64,000 nt of DNA, taken from MGML01 sp034416335. GTDB taxonomy: Bacteria; Chloroflexota; Dehalococcoidia; Dehalococcoidales; UBA2162. Shown here piece after piece: positions 28,930-36,684 of the stretch (position 1 is its first letter; the number at the start of each line of letters is the position of its first letter). The notes under the pieces were generated by a model, which searched no databases, was not told the origin of the DNA, and saw nothing but the letters and a program-made list of their open reading frames with translations. Both the position numbers and the translations under genes were made by a program. The DNA lies in NCBI GenBank assembly GCA_034416335.1, contig DAOULV010000013.1, positions 1-64,000 of the forward strand, in the 5' to 3' direction.

Positions 28930-29667
28930 ATGATAATGATGAGTGAAAAAGAAGACCTGCTTGGAATCTTGACTGGTGCCGGTATTGGTTCGAGGAGAAG
29001 GGTTGCCGATGCGATAATGCGAGGAAGGGTAACGGTGAACGGAATCGTCGCGGAAAACCTGCGCCAGCCGGTGGACAGCCGAAAAGACAGGATTGAAATA
29101 GATGGCAGGCCGGTCAGCCTGCAGAAGGAAGAACGCGTTTACCTGGCACTGAACAAGCCGCCGGAAGTGTTATCAACGGTCAGCGATGACCGCGGCAGGA
29201 AGACGGTAACGGACTTTATACCGGAGAAATACAGACATCTCAGGCTTTATCCGGTCGGCAGGCTGGACAGGGATACCACCGGACTATTGCTGCTGACGAA
29301 CGACGGCGAACTGACCAACCGGCTGACTCACCCCAGATACGAGCATGAGAAAGAATACCTGGTTACGGTCGACCGGGAAATTATACCCGATGAAGTCGGA
29401 CGTCTGAAAAAGGGAATAGTGCTGGAGGATGGTAAAACGGCTCCGGCGAAGGTTTCAAGGATTAAAAATACGGATGATTTTGTCTACAGTATCACTATCC
29501 ACGAGGGCAGAAAACGGCAGGTCAGACGGATGTTCGAAGTGCTGGGGTGCCGTGTTCTCGGCTTGAAAAGGGTACGGCTGGGGAAACTGACCCTGGGCGA
29601 CCTGAAAGAAGGCGAAGTGAGGGAGATTCCGGCAGCGGAGATAAGGAAGTTATTTGACATAAAATAG
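28930..29667 (+). CDS. RsuA/RluB-family rRNA pseudouridine synthase
   Basis: 245 aa. An S4 RNA-binding domain covers about residues 8-62, followed by the pseudouridine synthase domain with the catalytic Asp113 in GRLDRDTTGLLLLTNDG. The C-terminal block HEGRKRQVRRMFE is typical of the RluB/RluE/RluF/RsuA branch. It modifies a uridine in 16S or 23S rRNA; which one cannot be told. Three in-frame ATGs lie in the first four codons (28930, 28936, 28939); no clear Shine-Dalgarno chooses between them. Confidence 0.92.
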   Translation: MIMMSEKEDLLGILTGAGIGSRRRVADAIMRGRVTVNGIVAENLRQPVDSRKDRIEIDGRPVSLQKEERVYLALNKPPEVLSTVSDDRGRKTVTDFIPEKYRHLRLYPVGRLDRDTTGLLLLTNDGELTNRLTHPRYEHEKEYLVTVDREIIPDEVGRLKKGIVLEDGKTAPAKVSRIKNTDDFVYSITIHEGRKRQVRRMFEVLGCRVLGLKRVRLGKLTLGDLKEGEVREIPAAEIRKLFDIK

Positions 29668-29794
29668 TTGATGGCATGATATTTCAGGATACAGTGGTGC
29701 TTAGTGAATATTTAATTAACAGCAGGTCTTAGGTATGGGTTAGTGCTTATTAGTGATTTTTTTACTAGTACTTGCCATTAATATCGTTAATAAG

Positions 29795-30526
29795 TCAATA
29801 AAAACCAAGCGTTTTAGAGAAGGCTATAGCATGGCCCGTAAGAGAAGCAACAAAATTACTGAAGTTCAACTCTACTGAGGGTTCTTGATAATGTCCTTTC
29901 ATCCCTCCTTTTTTATCTGAGGTAAGGAAACATGTAGCATCATATAACCTTTCTCGTAATAAACGTTCGCAGAACAACTCATATCGTTTTACGTACGATG
30001 CATCACGGAATTCATTTAATACTCCGAAGTGAGGTTCTTTATTCTTTACAGGTTTGGTGGATCTTGGATGTTCCTCGAGCAACATAAGGTATCCTAACCA
30101 TGGACGCAACGAAGGTTTGAAAGCACCTTCTTCATATGCTTTCCAAAGGTCGGTTGCACTTCCTAGTGCTTCTTCTACTCGATTATTGAAGTTATTACCG
30201 AAGGAAGGCCCAACCTGGGACTTGAATTCAATAGTAGCTATCAACGTTTTATCAGCGACAACTACTAAATCCCAATCCTTTGTAGGTCGATAATAACCGG
30301 GCAAAGACGTTTTCTTAACATGAATAGACGTATCAGGTAGTTTACATTCAACAAGTAACTCTTGTACCAAGTTGATAAATCCGTTTAATTGCGTACCTCC
30401 TGTTACAGCACTGCGGCTACCGTAATCTTGCTTTCCGGATATTATACCCTGACGTTTATTTTGTTCGTCTCGAGTCTTCCAAAATGTTTTTACCGCTTCG
30501 GAAAGTCTTTTTTCTAAATGTTTCAT
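29795..30526 (-). CDS. XhoI/PaeR7I-type type II restriction endonuclease
   Basis: 243 aa, the size of PaeR7I/XhoI enzymes. The N-terminus (AVKTFWKTRDEQNKRQ, then GTQLNGFINLVQELL) and the central nuclease segment (DWDLVVVADKTLIATIEFKS) match this family; D...EFK is the PD-(D/E)xK-like catalytic core. Known relatives cut CTCGAG. It starts 2 bases after the methyltransferase stop, so both are on one transcript with the methylase first. Base composition is lower in G+C than the housekeeping genes, consistent with transfer. Confidence 0.85.
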   Translation of the reverse strand: MKHLEKRLSEAVKTFWKTRDEQNKRQGIISGKQDYGSRSAVTGGTQLNGFINLVQELLVECKLPDTSIHVKKTSLPGYYRPTKDWDLVVVADKTLIATIEFKSQVGPSFGNNFNNRVEEALGSATDLWKAYEEGAFKPSLRPWLGYLMLLEEHPRSTKPVKNKEPHFGVLNEFRDASYVKRYELFCERLLRERLYDATCFLTSDKKGGMKGHYQEPSVELNFSNFVASLTGHAIAFSKTLGFY

Positions 30527-30528
30527 AG

Positions 30529-31521
30529 TTAACTCTTGGTTGTATTCGTTGTGATATTAGTATTGTTAAATAATTTCATTGTTTCCTTGTTTATCCTTGT
30601 ATATGCTATCTCGAAGTAAGTTTTATCTATTTCAATGCCGATACTATTTCGACCCCACTTTGCTGCCGCTATGTTTGTAGTTCCAGTGCCCATAAACGGA
30701 TCTAGGATTGTGTCTCCTACGAAGCTAAACATACGCACTAATCTTTCAACTAGTTGAACAGGGAATGGAGCTGGATGTTGTTTTGTTGATGCTCCTCCAA
30801 TTCCAGTCCAAATCTGTCTAAACCAAGTACGGTGATTCTCTTCTGATATGATGCTAAGAATTCTACTTGCTTTCGTAGGTCGTCTATAACCACCAGGTTT
30901 TCTTTCCATAAGAATATATTCTATATCATTTTTAATGATTCCATTTGGCTCATAAGGTTTACCTAAAAATGATGAACCATTATTAACTTCATACTTTGCA
31001 TTTGTTATTTTGTACCAGATTATAGGAGAAAGGTTTTTATATCCTATTCCTCTGCAATGTTCCTGAATTGAACTATGTAACGGAATAACTGTGTGTTCTC
31101 CATAATTCTTTTTACGTGATATGCATACATCACCGACGACACATATAAGACGACCTCCCGGTACTAATGCTTCGTAACAGAGCTGCCATATTTTATCAAG
31201 TTCAGATAGGAATATTTCATAATCGTTAATGAAACCTAGTTGCCCTTCTATGTTCCTATATTCTTTGAGATTCCAATATGGAGGTGACGTTATCACTAAA
31301 TGAACAGATCCAGGTTGTAAAAATGATATATTTCGTGCATCCGATCTATAGAGATTATGTGTTGTTGGTATACTAGCAATCACATTTTCAATCTCTGACA
31401 TCATAATCGAGTCCTTCGCAATCGAAGGAACAGCGGTTTGTAGTTGACTTAATGCGCTTAAACTTGGTGGAAGGTAACCTGATAATTGATCTTCTTTTTT
31501 CATTTCACTAGATAATATCAT
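30529..31521 (-). CDS. DNA methyltransferase of the restriction-modification pair (beta class)
   Basis: 330 aa. Catalytic motif IV TSPPYW is at residues 78-83, and the SAM-binding motif I DPFMGTGT is at 274-281. The order IV then I defines the beta class of amino-methyltransferases (N4-cytosine or N6-adenine). The target recognition region lies between them. It should protect the host from the adjacent XhoI-like nuclease. The PaeR7I methylase known to me is a larger enzyme of another class, so this pairing is unusual. The gene is clearly AT-rich. Confidence 0.85.
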   Translation of the reverse strand: MILSSEMKKEDQLSGYLPPSLSALSQLQTAVPSIAKDSIMMSEIENVIASIPTTHNLYRSDARNISFLQPGSVHLVITSPPYWNLKEYRNIEGQLGFINDYEIFLSELDKIWQLCYEALVPGGRLICVVGDVCISRKKNYGEHTVIPLHSSIQEHCRGIGYKNLSPIIWYKITNAKYEVNNGSSFLGKPYEPNGIIKNDIEYILMERKPGGYRRPTKASRILSIISEENHRTWFRQIWTGIGGASTKQHPAPFPVQLVERLVRMFSFVGDTILDPFMGTGTTNIAAAKWGRNSIGIEIDKTYFEIAYTRINKETMKLFNNTNITTNTTKS

Positions 31522-31542
31522 AATACATTAATTCATTTACTT

Positions 31543-32034
31543 CTATTCCAGATCCTCGGTATTCACTTCCTCGGCGAAGTTGATGCGTTTGACGGAGAGG
31601 GGAAGGTAATTGACCATCTTGCACTCTATCAGGTCCTTGAGCTTGAGTTCGTCCTCGGTGAAACGGGCACGGCCGGTCTTGACCTCGATAAAGTCGATTC
31701 CCTCGTCGTACTTGATACCCACGAAGTCGATGGGATCGCCGAGGTAGAACAGCCTATCGTACTTGGTAAGTTCCAACGTGGCGAGTAATTCATTAAGCTT
31801 GCCGGAACGTGTTCCCTGGCTGCGGGTGATTGATGCCAGGACGTCGCGCGGCATATCCTCAAGTAGGTTCTGGATTTCCTTCACGGAGTCGGCCGAAGCC
31901 AGGGCGTACCTGAGCTTGGCTTCGAGCTCGTCGATTGCCGGGACTTCTATCTTTCTTGATCTCATAACAAGAAAAACGACCAGTACCAACAGTATGAATA
32001 TGATAACAAAGAGCGCAATTTCCATATCAGTCAC
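31543..32034 (-). CDS. Membrane-anchored Holliday-junction-resolvase-like endonuclease (COG4741 type)
   Basis: 163 aa. One N-terminal membrane segment (residues 5-24, LFVIIFILLVLVVFLVM) precedes a coiled linker and a PD-(D/E)xK-like domain (GDPIDFVGIKYDE followed by IDFIEVKTG). This matches the predicted endonucleases distantly related to archaeal Hjc resolvases. The role is unknown; the membrane anchor would keep the nuclease at the cell envelope. It lies 21 bases upstream of the R-M methylase on the same strand and may share a transcript with it. Confidence 0.75.
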   Translation of the reverse strand: MTDMEIALFVIIFILLVLVVFLVMRSRKIEVPAIDELEAKLRYALASADSVKEIQNLLEDMPRDVLASITRSQGTRSGKLNELLATLELTKYDRLFYLGDPIDFVGIKYDEGIDFIEVKTGRARFTEDELKLKDLIECKMVNYLPLSVKRINFAEEVNTEDLE

Positions 32035-32120
32035 CTCTTGATTAACAGAAAATTACCAATTTCACATATTACTCCAATCTTACAATAATCGACCCGGGAA
32101 GGAAATTCCGAATGCTGAAT

Positions 32121-32155
32121 AAAAGACCGGTCGGTTATATACCGACCGGTCTTTT
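32121..32155 (-). terminator. Bidirectional intrinsic terminator
   Basis: Perfect 15-bp inverted repeat (AAAAGACCGGTCGGT and its complement) with loop TATAT, flanked by A and T runs. It closes the pyridoxamine-oxidase-like gene. Confidence 0.85.
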
Positions 32156-32208
32156 AACTTTTAACAATCAAAGCCTGATACTTTGTTTTCGTGGTGACGT
32201 CGTCTGGA

Positions 32209-32601
32209 CTAAAATTTGATTACTTTAGGTTCGCTGGAAAAAGAAGAAATGGTGGCGACGGCATCTTTCAGGTAAAGTACCTGGCAATTATCATCCGTTG
32301 CCGAGTACCTGTTCTTCAGATTGGGATAGGCGTCAAGCAGGCTCTCCTTGGCTTCGACACGGTCGTCTTCCATAGCCAGTGCCTGAATACGAATCCACTC
32401 GCCGCCACTCATGGCGCAGATTTCAACCTTGGGATTTTTAATCATCTGTTTGGAAACGTCCTTGACCTTTCCCGTCTGAATGTATAATTTGTCTTCAAAA
32501 ATGTGGGCGGTCCCGAACGGACGTACTCTCGGCTGGTCGCCGTCCACGGTCGCCAGGTAATAGGCCCCGGCTTTCTTTAGAAAATCATAGACATCCTGCA
32601 T
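32209..32601 (-). CDS. Pyridoxamine 5'-phosphate oxidase family (FMN-binding split-barrel) protein
   Basis: 130 aa from the ATG at 32601, which has a perfect GGAGGT seven bases upstream; a longer frame exists but lacks this site. The split-barrel motif is seen in YYLATVDGDQPRVRPFG and KLYIQTGKVKDVSKQM. Such small proteins bind FMN or F420 and reduce or oxidise unknown substrates. It is a monocistronic gene with its own promoter and terminator. Confidence 0.82.
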   Translation of the reverse strand: MQDVYDFLKKAGAYYLATVDGDQPRVRPFGTAHIFEDKLYIQTGKVKDVSKQMIKNPKVEICAMSGGEWIRIQALAMEDDRVEAKESLLDAYPNLKNRYSATDDNCQVLYLKDAVATISSFSSEPKVIKF

Positions 32602-32643
32602 TAAAACTACCTCCGATATATTCAATATTTTATTACCGGTAGG

Positions 32644-32671
32644 ATTTTACCACATCGAATTGTAAATACAA
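32644..32671 (-). promoter_or_regulatory. Promoter of the split-barrel protein gene
   Basis: Minus strand: TTGTAT (32671-32666), a 16-base spacer and TAAAAT (32649-32644), about 45 bases before the ATG. Confidence 0.4.
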
Positions 32672-32702
32672 AGACCTGATAATTAAGGTTTTATTTGCAT
32701 CC

Positions 32703-32903
32703 GGTTGTTTGTATATACCTTACCCCCTGCCCCCTTTCCGGTCAGAACCATCGACGGTGACCGGAAATTTGTTGACCGGAAAGGGGAATAAAGAAGAGAG
32801 AGGGGTGAAACCCCTCTCTCAAGCACTTTCCCCCTCAAACAATCGAAGTTTTTCTATTGAATACGGCAACTGTTTGAGGGGGATAAAGGGGGTGTACCGA
32901 AAA
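32703..32903 (+). repeat. 200-bp structured repeat, copy 1
   Basis: Homologous along its whole length, in inverted orientation, to 47992-48194. It contains three successive hairpins: CCCTTTCCGGTC/GACCGGAAAGGG, GAGAGAGGGG/CCCCTCTCTC, and CCCCCTCAAACA/TGTTTGAGGGGG. No ORF is conserved between the copies. The rest of this gap (32904-33028) shows nothing else. Confidence 0.8.
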
Positions 32904-33043
32904 TCATAGCCAAAGCGAGTCCATTATTGTGAGTGTTATGTAGTAATAAGCAAACAGGACCTGTTAAATTGTAGTATAAAGGAGTTCTCCATTATAATTT
33001 AATTAACGCAATCTTTATTCAACTATAATTGACGGAGGGGAAA

Positions 33044-33553
33044 GTGGAATTAAAAGAATTTCTGAAAATCGGTCTTGAAGGTACAGAACGAAATTTAACC
33101 AGGATAACCGATGGTCTTACCCGGGAGGAAATATCCTGGAGACCGGGTTACGGTGCCAACTCGATAGGACTCATCCTGTATCATGTTACACGGTCCGAGG
33201 ATTCCTTTATACAGGAACGGCTGCTGGGAAAATCATTGGTATGGGAATCCGGAAAGTGGTATGAAAAACTGAATATGCCGAAAGACGAAGCTGGCGCTCA
33301 TTACACAGCCGAGCAGGTAAACGCCTTCCCGGTACCCGAACTTGATGGTCTGCTGGCTTATTGCGCGGCTGTACGGAATGAAACGAAAGCATATATAGAA
33401 TCCCTTAATCCCGATGATTTAGATGAAAAGATAACGCTGCCGTTCGGGGAGATGTCAAAGGCATTTATAGTCTCACTAATCGTCAGTCATGCCGCCCAGC
33501 ACCTTGGCGAGATGTCGTATATACGCGGTCTCCAGCGCGGCATTGATGGTTAA
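33044..33553 (+). CDS. DinB/YfiT-like metal-binding four-helix protein
   Basis: 169 aa from GTG at 33044, which has GGAGGGG just upstream; a TTG 15 bases earlier is less likely. The DinB-fold metal histidines appear in LILYHVTRSED and SHAAQHLGEM. Members of this superfamily are often thiol-dependent transferases (e.g. bacillithiol or mycothiol) or of unknown function. It is probably monocistronic, since a symmetrical terminator overlaps its stop codon. Confidence 0.8.
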   Translation: MELKEFLKIGLEGTERNLTRITDGLTREEISWRPGYGANSIGLILYHVTRSEDSFIQERLLGKSLVWESGKWYEKLNMPKDEAGAHYTAEQVNAFPVPELDGLLAYCAAVRNETKAYIESLNPDDLDEKITLPFGEMSKAFIVSLIVSHAAQHLGEMSYIRGLQRGIDG

Positions 33554-33575
33554 AAAGACAGTTCAGTCTTTTTAA
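33550..33575 (+). terminator. Intrinsic terminator of the DinB gene
   Basis: TTAAAAAGAC and GTCTTTTTAA form a perfect 10-bp stem with loop AGTTCA. It overlaps the stop codon and could work in both directions. Confidence 0.7.
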
Positions 33576-33733
33576 GCAATGTCATTACCCGTAAACATTT
33601 TGTTATTTCGGGTGATTGGTATCGCCCATTACCCGTTACTTTGAAACGGTACCTATATCGTTTCATCCGGACGTTGCGAAATAAAAACAGCCTGCCTTAA
33701 GTACGGAATAGTTGTGTAAGAATTGAGATAAAT

Positions 33734-34600
33734 ATGAGTAAAGAGAAAAAACTGGTATATTTCGGAGCCCATCCCGATGACGAAAGCTTCGGGATGGGCG
33801 CAACCCTGGCTCAATACGCCGCCCGTGGAGTCAAGGTGTATTATGTCTGTTCCACCGGAGGAGAACTGGGGACAGTGGCTCCGAAGTACCTGGAAGGTTA
33901 CGATTCCATAGCCGAGCTGCGGGTTGACGAACTCACCCGGGCTTCTAAAATACTGGGACTGACCGACTTTTTTTACCTGGGTTATCGTGACTCGGGAATG
34001 CGGGGAGCGGAGGATAATAAGCACCCGGATGCAATGGCGATAGCTCCTCTCGATGATATAACCGGACGGATTGTTAAAATTATCCGCCAGATACAGCCGG
34101 ATATCGTGATAACGCACGATTCGGGAGGAGGTTACGGGCATCCCGACCACGTGGCAACTCATAACGGGGTTGTTCAGGCATTCTACGATGCTGCCGAACC
34201 TGAAAAATATCCCGATTTCGGGCCGCCTTTTCAGGCAAGTAAATTATACTTCCTGGTACACCCGCGAAGATTTATGAAAGTAATGATAAAACTGATGCCG
34301 CTTTTCGGTCAGGACCCGCACCACTTCGGCAGAAACGGAGACGTCGACCTGACGCAAATAACAGGAATCTCGTTCCCGATCCATGCCGTCGTTCGTCTTG
34401 AAAAGCAGTATGTCGAGGTTCGTAACCAGGCAGTAGCCTGTCACGCCAGCCAGAGCCAGGGTGACGGACGGAGACGCCCGTCACTGTTCCGGATTATCGA
34501 TATCATAGGTAGAATTCAGGGCCCGAGGGAGTACTTTATGAGGGAATATCCTCCCCCAACGAAACGAAAGGAAAAAGACCTGTTCGAGGGACTGGACTGA
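33734..34600 (+). CDS. PIG-L/LmbE family N-deacetylase
   Basis: 288 aa. The zinc-binding motif HPDDE is at residues 13-17, with the second histidine motif in GYGHPDHVATH. The family removes N-acetyl groups from sugar conjugates, for example in mycothiol or bacillithiol synthesis and teicoplanin-type pathways. With the DinB gene just upstream a low-molecular-weight thiol connection is possible, but no thiol ligase is seen. The 3' end of this gene exists a second time as a fragment at 35196-35307. Confidence 0.88.
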   Translation: MSKEKKLVYFGAHPDDESFGMGATLAQYAARGVKVYYVCSTGGELGTVAPKYLEGYDSIAELRVDELTRASKILGLTDFFYLGYRDSGMRGAEDNKHPDAMAIAPLDDITGRIVKIIRQIQPDIVITHDSGGGYGHPDHVATHNGVVQAFYDAAEPEKYPDFGPPFQASKLYFLVHPRRFMKVMIKLMPLFGQDPHHFGRNGDVDLTQITGISFPIHAVVRLEKQYVEVRNQAVACHASQSQGDGRRRPSLFRIIDIIGRIQGPREYFMREYPPPTKRKEKDLFEGLD

Positions 34601-34649
34601 TAAAGCCTTCCGGGGTACTATCCACAAGATTAATAATGGAGTGGCGATA

Positions 34650-35099
34650 TTGACCGATAAATGCGATAAATCTGCCGCCTCAGTTGAGTTCTCGCTCGAT
34701 CACGCTGCGATTAGCGTATCCAATCTTGATATCAGTGTACGTTTCTATACGGAAATACTCGGTTTTACCTGCGAGAGGATAATCGAAATACCGGATGGAA
34801 AAATTGCCCTTCTCAGGAAATCCGGCTTCACTATCGAGATGTTCCAGTTCACGGATGCTTTACCCCGTACCGATGGCGGCAAACCATTGATAAACGACCT
34901 GAAAACGATTGGTGTCAAACATATTGCGTTGAGAGTGCAGGATATTAAAGCTGCCGCCGGTTTCCTGAAGGGACGTGGAGTAGAATTCATCAACGAACCT
35001 GCTAAAGGCGCAAGAGGTTTTTACCGGTTCTTTATCAAAGATCCAGATGGAATACCTCTGGAGTTAACCGAGGGTCCGGAACCGGATTCGAGCCGGTAA
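34650..35099 (+). CDS. VOC (glyoxalase/dioxygenase) family protein
   Basis: About 149 aa. Likely start TTG at 34650 with GGAG eight bases upstream; an in-frame GTG at 34641 overlaps that ribosome binding site. VOC signature: LDHAAISVSNLDISVRFYTE at the N-terminus and FFIKDPDGIPLELTEG at the C-terminus, the latter carrying a likely metal-binding Glu. Such proteins include glyoxalase I, fosfomycin-resistance enzymes and epimerases. Substrate unknown. It lies between the deacetylase gene and a duplicated fragment of that gene. Confidence 0.82.
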   Translation: MTDKCDKSAASVEFSLDHAAISVSNLDISVRFYTEILGFTCERIIEIPDGKIALLRKSGFTIEMFQFTDALPRTDGGKPLINDLKTIGVKHIALRVQDIKAAAGFLKGRGVEFINEPAKGARGFYRFFIKDPDGIPLELTEGPEPDSSR

Positions 35100-35195
35100 C
35101 CCATACACCGGTTACCTGTCTTATCAGTCCATCATGAGGATGCCGAACGGCTTATCCATGCAGATTATTCTTCCCACTGTTTTGATAATGTATTG

Positions 35196-35307
35196 TGTGA
35201 TTATCGATATGCCTGGTAAAATTCAGCGCCCGAGAGAGTACTTTATGAGGGAATATCCTCCTCCCACCAAGTGTAAGGAAAAGGACTTATTCGAGGGGCT
35301 GGACTAG
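35196..35307 (+). pseudogene. 3' fragment of a duplicated PIG-L deacetylase gene
   Basis: The last ~36 codons of the deacetylase at 33734-34600 occur again here, out of context: the reading VIIDMPGKIQRPREY, then MREYPPPTK, ends EKDLFEGLD and a stop. Identity is high but not complete (for example IGRIQG is replaced by PGKIQR). There is no start region or upstream gene body. This suggests a tandem duplication of which only the tail remains, with the VOC gene between the copies. Confidence 0.8.
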
Positions 35308-35356
35308 ACTTTCATTCCCTATGCTTTCACATATGATTAAGAAATTTTCCGACTGG

Positions 35357-36667
35357 TTATTGTAAATCGCTAATCCTGGCGGCGGCGAACGGTACGAGCG
35401 TTTCATCCGGATTTAGACCACCGTGAGTACCCAGAAGTTTGGGATTGGAATAGTACAGCTGCCGGTACCCTAATGTCAGGTCTTTCTCGGCCAGTAGGAG
35501 AATATCACCGATCCTGCTCTTGAGTCGATGATGGACATCACCGCTCCCGAAAAGCCCCTGTTTCAGAGCTTCGTCCGACTTCAGCACATTTGCTTTTCCC
35601 CTTAATTCCTCCGTCAGGTAATTAACCGTCTCGTCCACTCTGCCTTCTTTGATAGCCAGGAACGTTACTCGCGGTCCTCCCCACGGCGGAATCTTTTCTC
35701 CACCGGTGCCGATACGAAGGTTTTCTACCAGTTGCGGATAATCATCCAGATATATAGTTTTCTCAGAATCGAAATTAATATGACCGTGGTCAGCGAACAC
35801 CAGCAGGACAGTCTCTTCCGCGACATCTCGGGGCAGTTTTTCCACGAAGTCCTCTTGAAGAGAGGTTATCAGTGGTTGTACTACTGACATGTACTGGTTG
35901 GAATGTACTCCGTGATTATGGCAGGCAATATCAATAATGCCGAAGTATCCACAGATATAAGCTGGTGAAGCGGTTTTCATCACCTGGGAACGCAGCGTTT
36001 CCGCCAATCCGGGAATACCCTGATAGGGGACTATCGTACTGCCTTTTGTAGTAACCGAGACGAAGGCGCTATTACTGATCGATTCGTGGGTGAGGGTGAA
36101 AGAAGATATTCCCGATTCGCCAAGTTTTTCATATAGAGTATTATTATCAAACAGTATCCGGGGGCTGACTCCTTCCTCGAGAAGCTGGTCCTGCGTACCT
36201 CCACTTACCGGTCTGAAATGAATAGTTGAAATAATCCGGTCGATCTCCTCAAAATACACCGATGCATGCACCATACCGTGCTCCTGCGGTGTCAGTCCGC
36301 TGTGGATTGACGCCATGGCGACAGGAGTTGCGGACGGGAAGACGGATGTGAGAGGGGCCAGTAAACCTCTGTCGGTGAGCCGGCTAAGGAACTCGAAGCT
36401 GTCCGCATATCTCAGCCATTGACTCCAGCCGAAGGCGTCGAGAAGCAGTGCAACGACCTTTTGCCGGTTCGAAGGTACGATACCGGCTTTCTGGAGTATG
36501 GGAGAAAGTGGCGTGGTCTTCCTGAAGCCGAAGAGGTACTGCACGGCGTCGGGTATGTTTGAAAAGCAGTAGCCGCTATATTGGGGGTAGATATAATCTC
36601 CCTGCTGCGTTTGTCTTATTTGCTGCTCGATATCTTTCAGAATCATGACCGGACCATTTACAGACAA
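35357..36667 (-). CDS. Alkaline phosphatase superfamily protein (type I phosphodiesterase/nucleotide pyrophosphatase-like)
   Basis: 436 aa. Metal and nucleophile positions are visible: VVALLLDAFGWSQW (Asp ligand), FPSATPVAMASIHSGL (probable Thr nucleophile region, with the HSGLTPQEHGM motif), and LVFADHGHIN (Asp-His ligands). No signal peptide, so probably cytoplasmic. Substrates in this family range from nucleotide esters to phosphonates and phosphoglycans. It is 17 bases downstream of the UroD-like gene and may be cotranscribed with it. Confidence 0.8.
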   Translation of the reverse strand: MSVNGPVMILKDIEQQIRQTQQGDYIYPQYSGYCFSNIPDAVQYLFGFRKTTPLSPILQKAGIVPSNRQKVVALLLDAFGWSQWLRYADSFEFLSRLTDRGLLAPLTSVFPSATPVAMASIHSGLTPQEHGMVHASVYFEEIDRIISTIHFRPVSGGTQDQLLEEGVSPRILFDNNTLYEKLGESGISSFTLTHESISNSAFVSVTTKGSTIVPYQGIPGLAETLRSQVMKTASPAYICGYFGIIDIACHNHGVHSNQYMSVVQPLITSLQEDFVEKLPRDVAEETVLLVFADHGHINFDSEKTIYLDDYPQLVENLRIGTGGEKIPPWGGPRVTFLAIKEGRVDETVNYLTEELRGKANVLKSDEALKQGLFGSGDVHHRLKSRIGDILLLAEKDLTLGYRQLYYSNPKLLGTHGGLNPDETLVPFAAARISDLQ

Positions 36668-36684
36668 CTCTCGTAAGTACGTGT

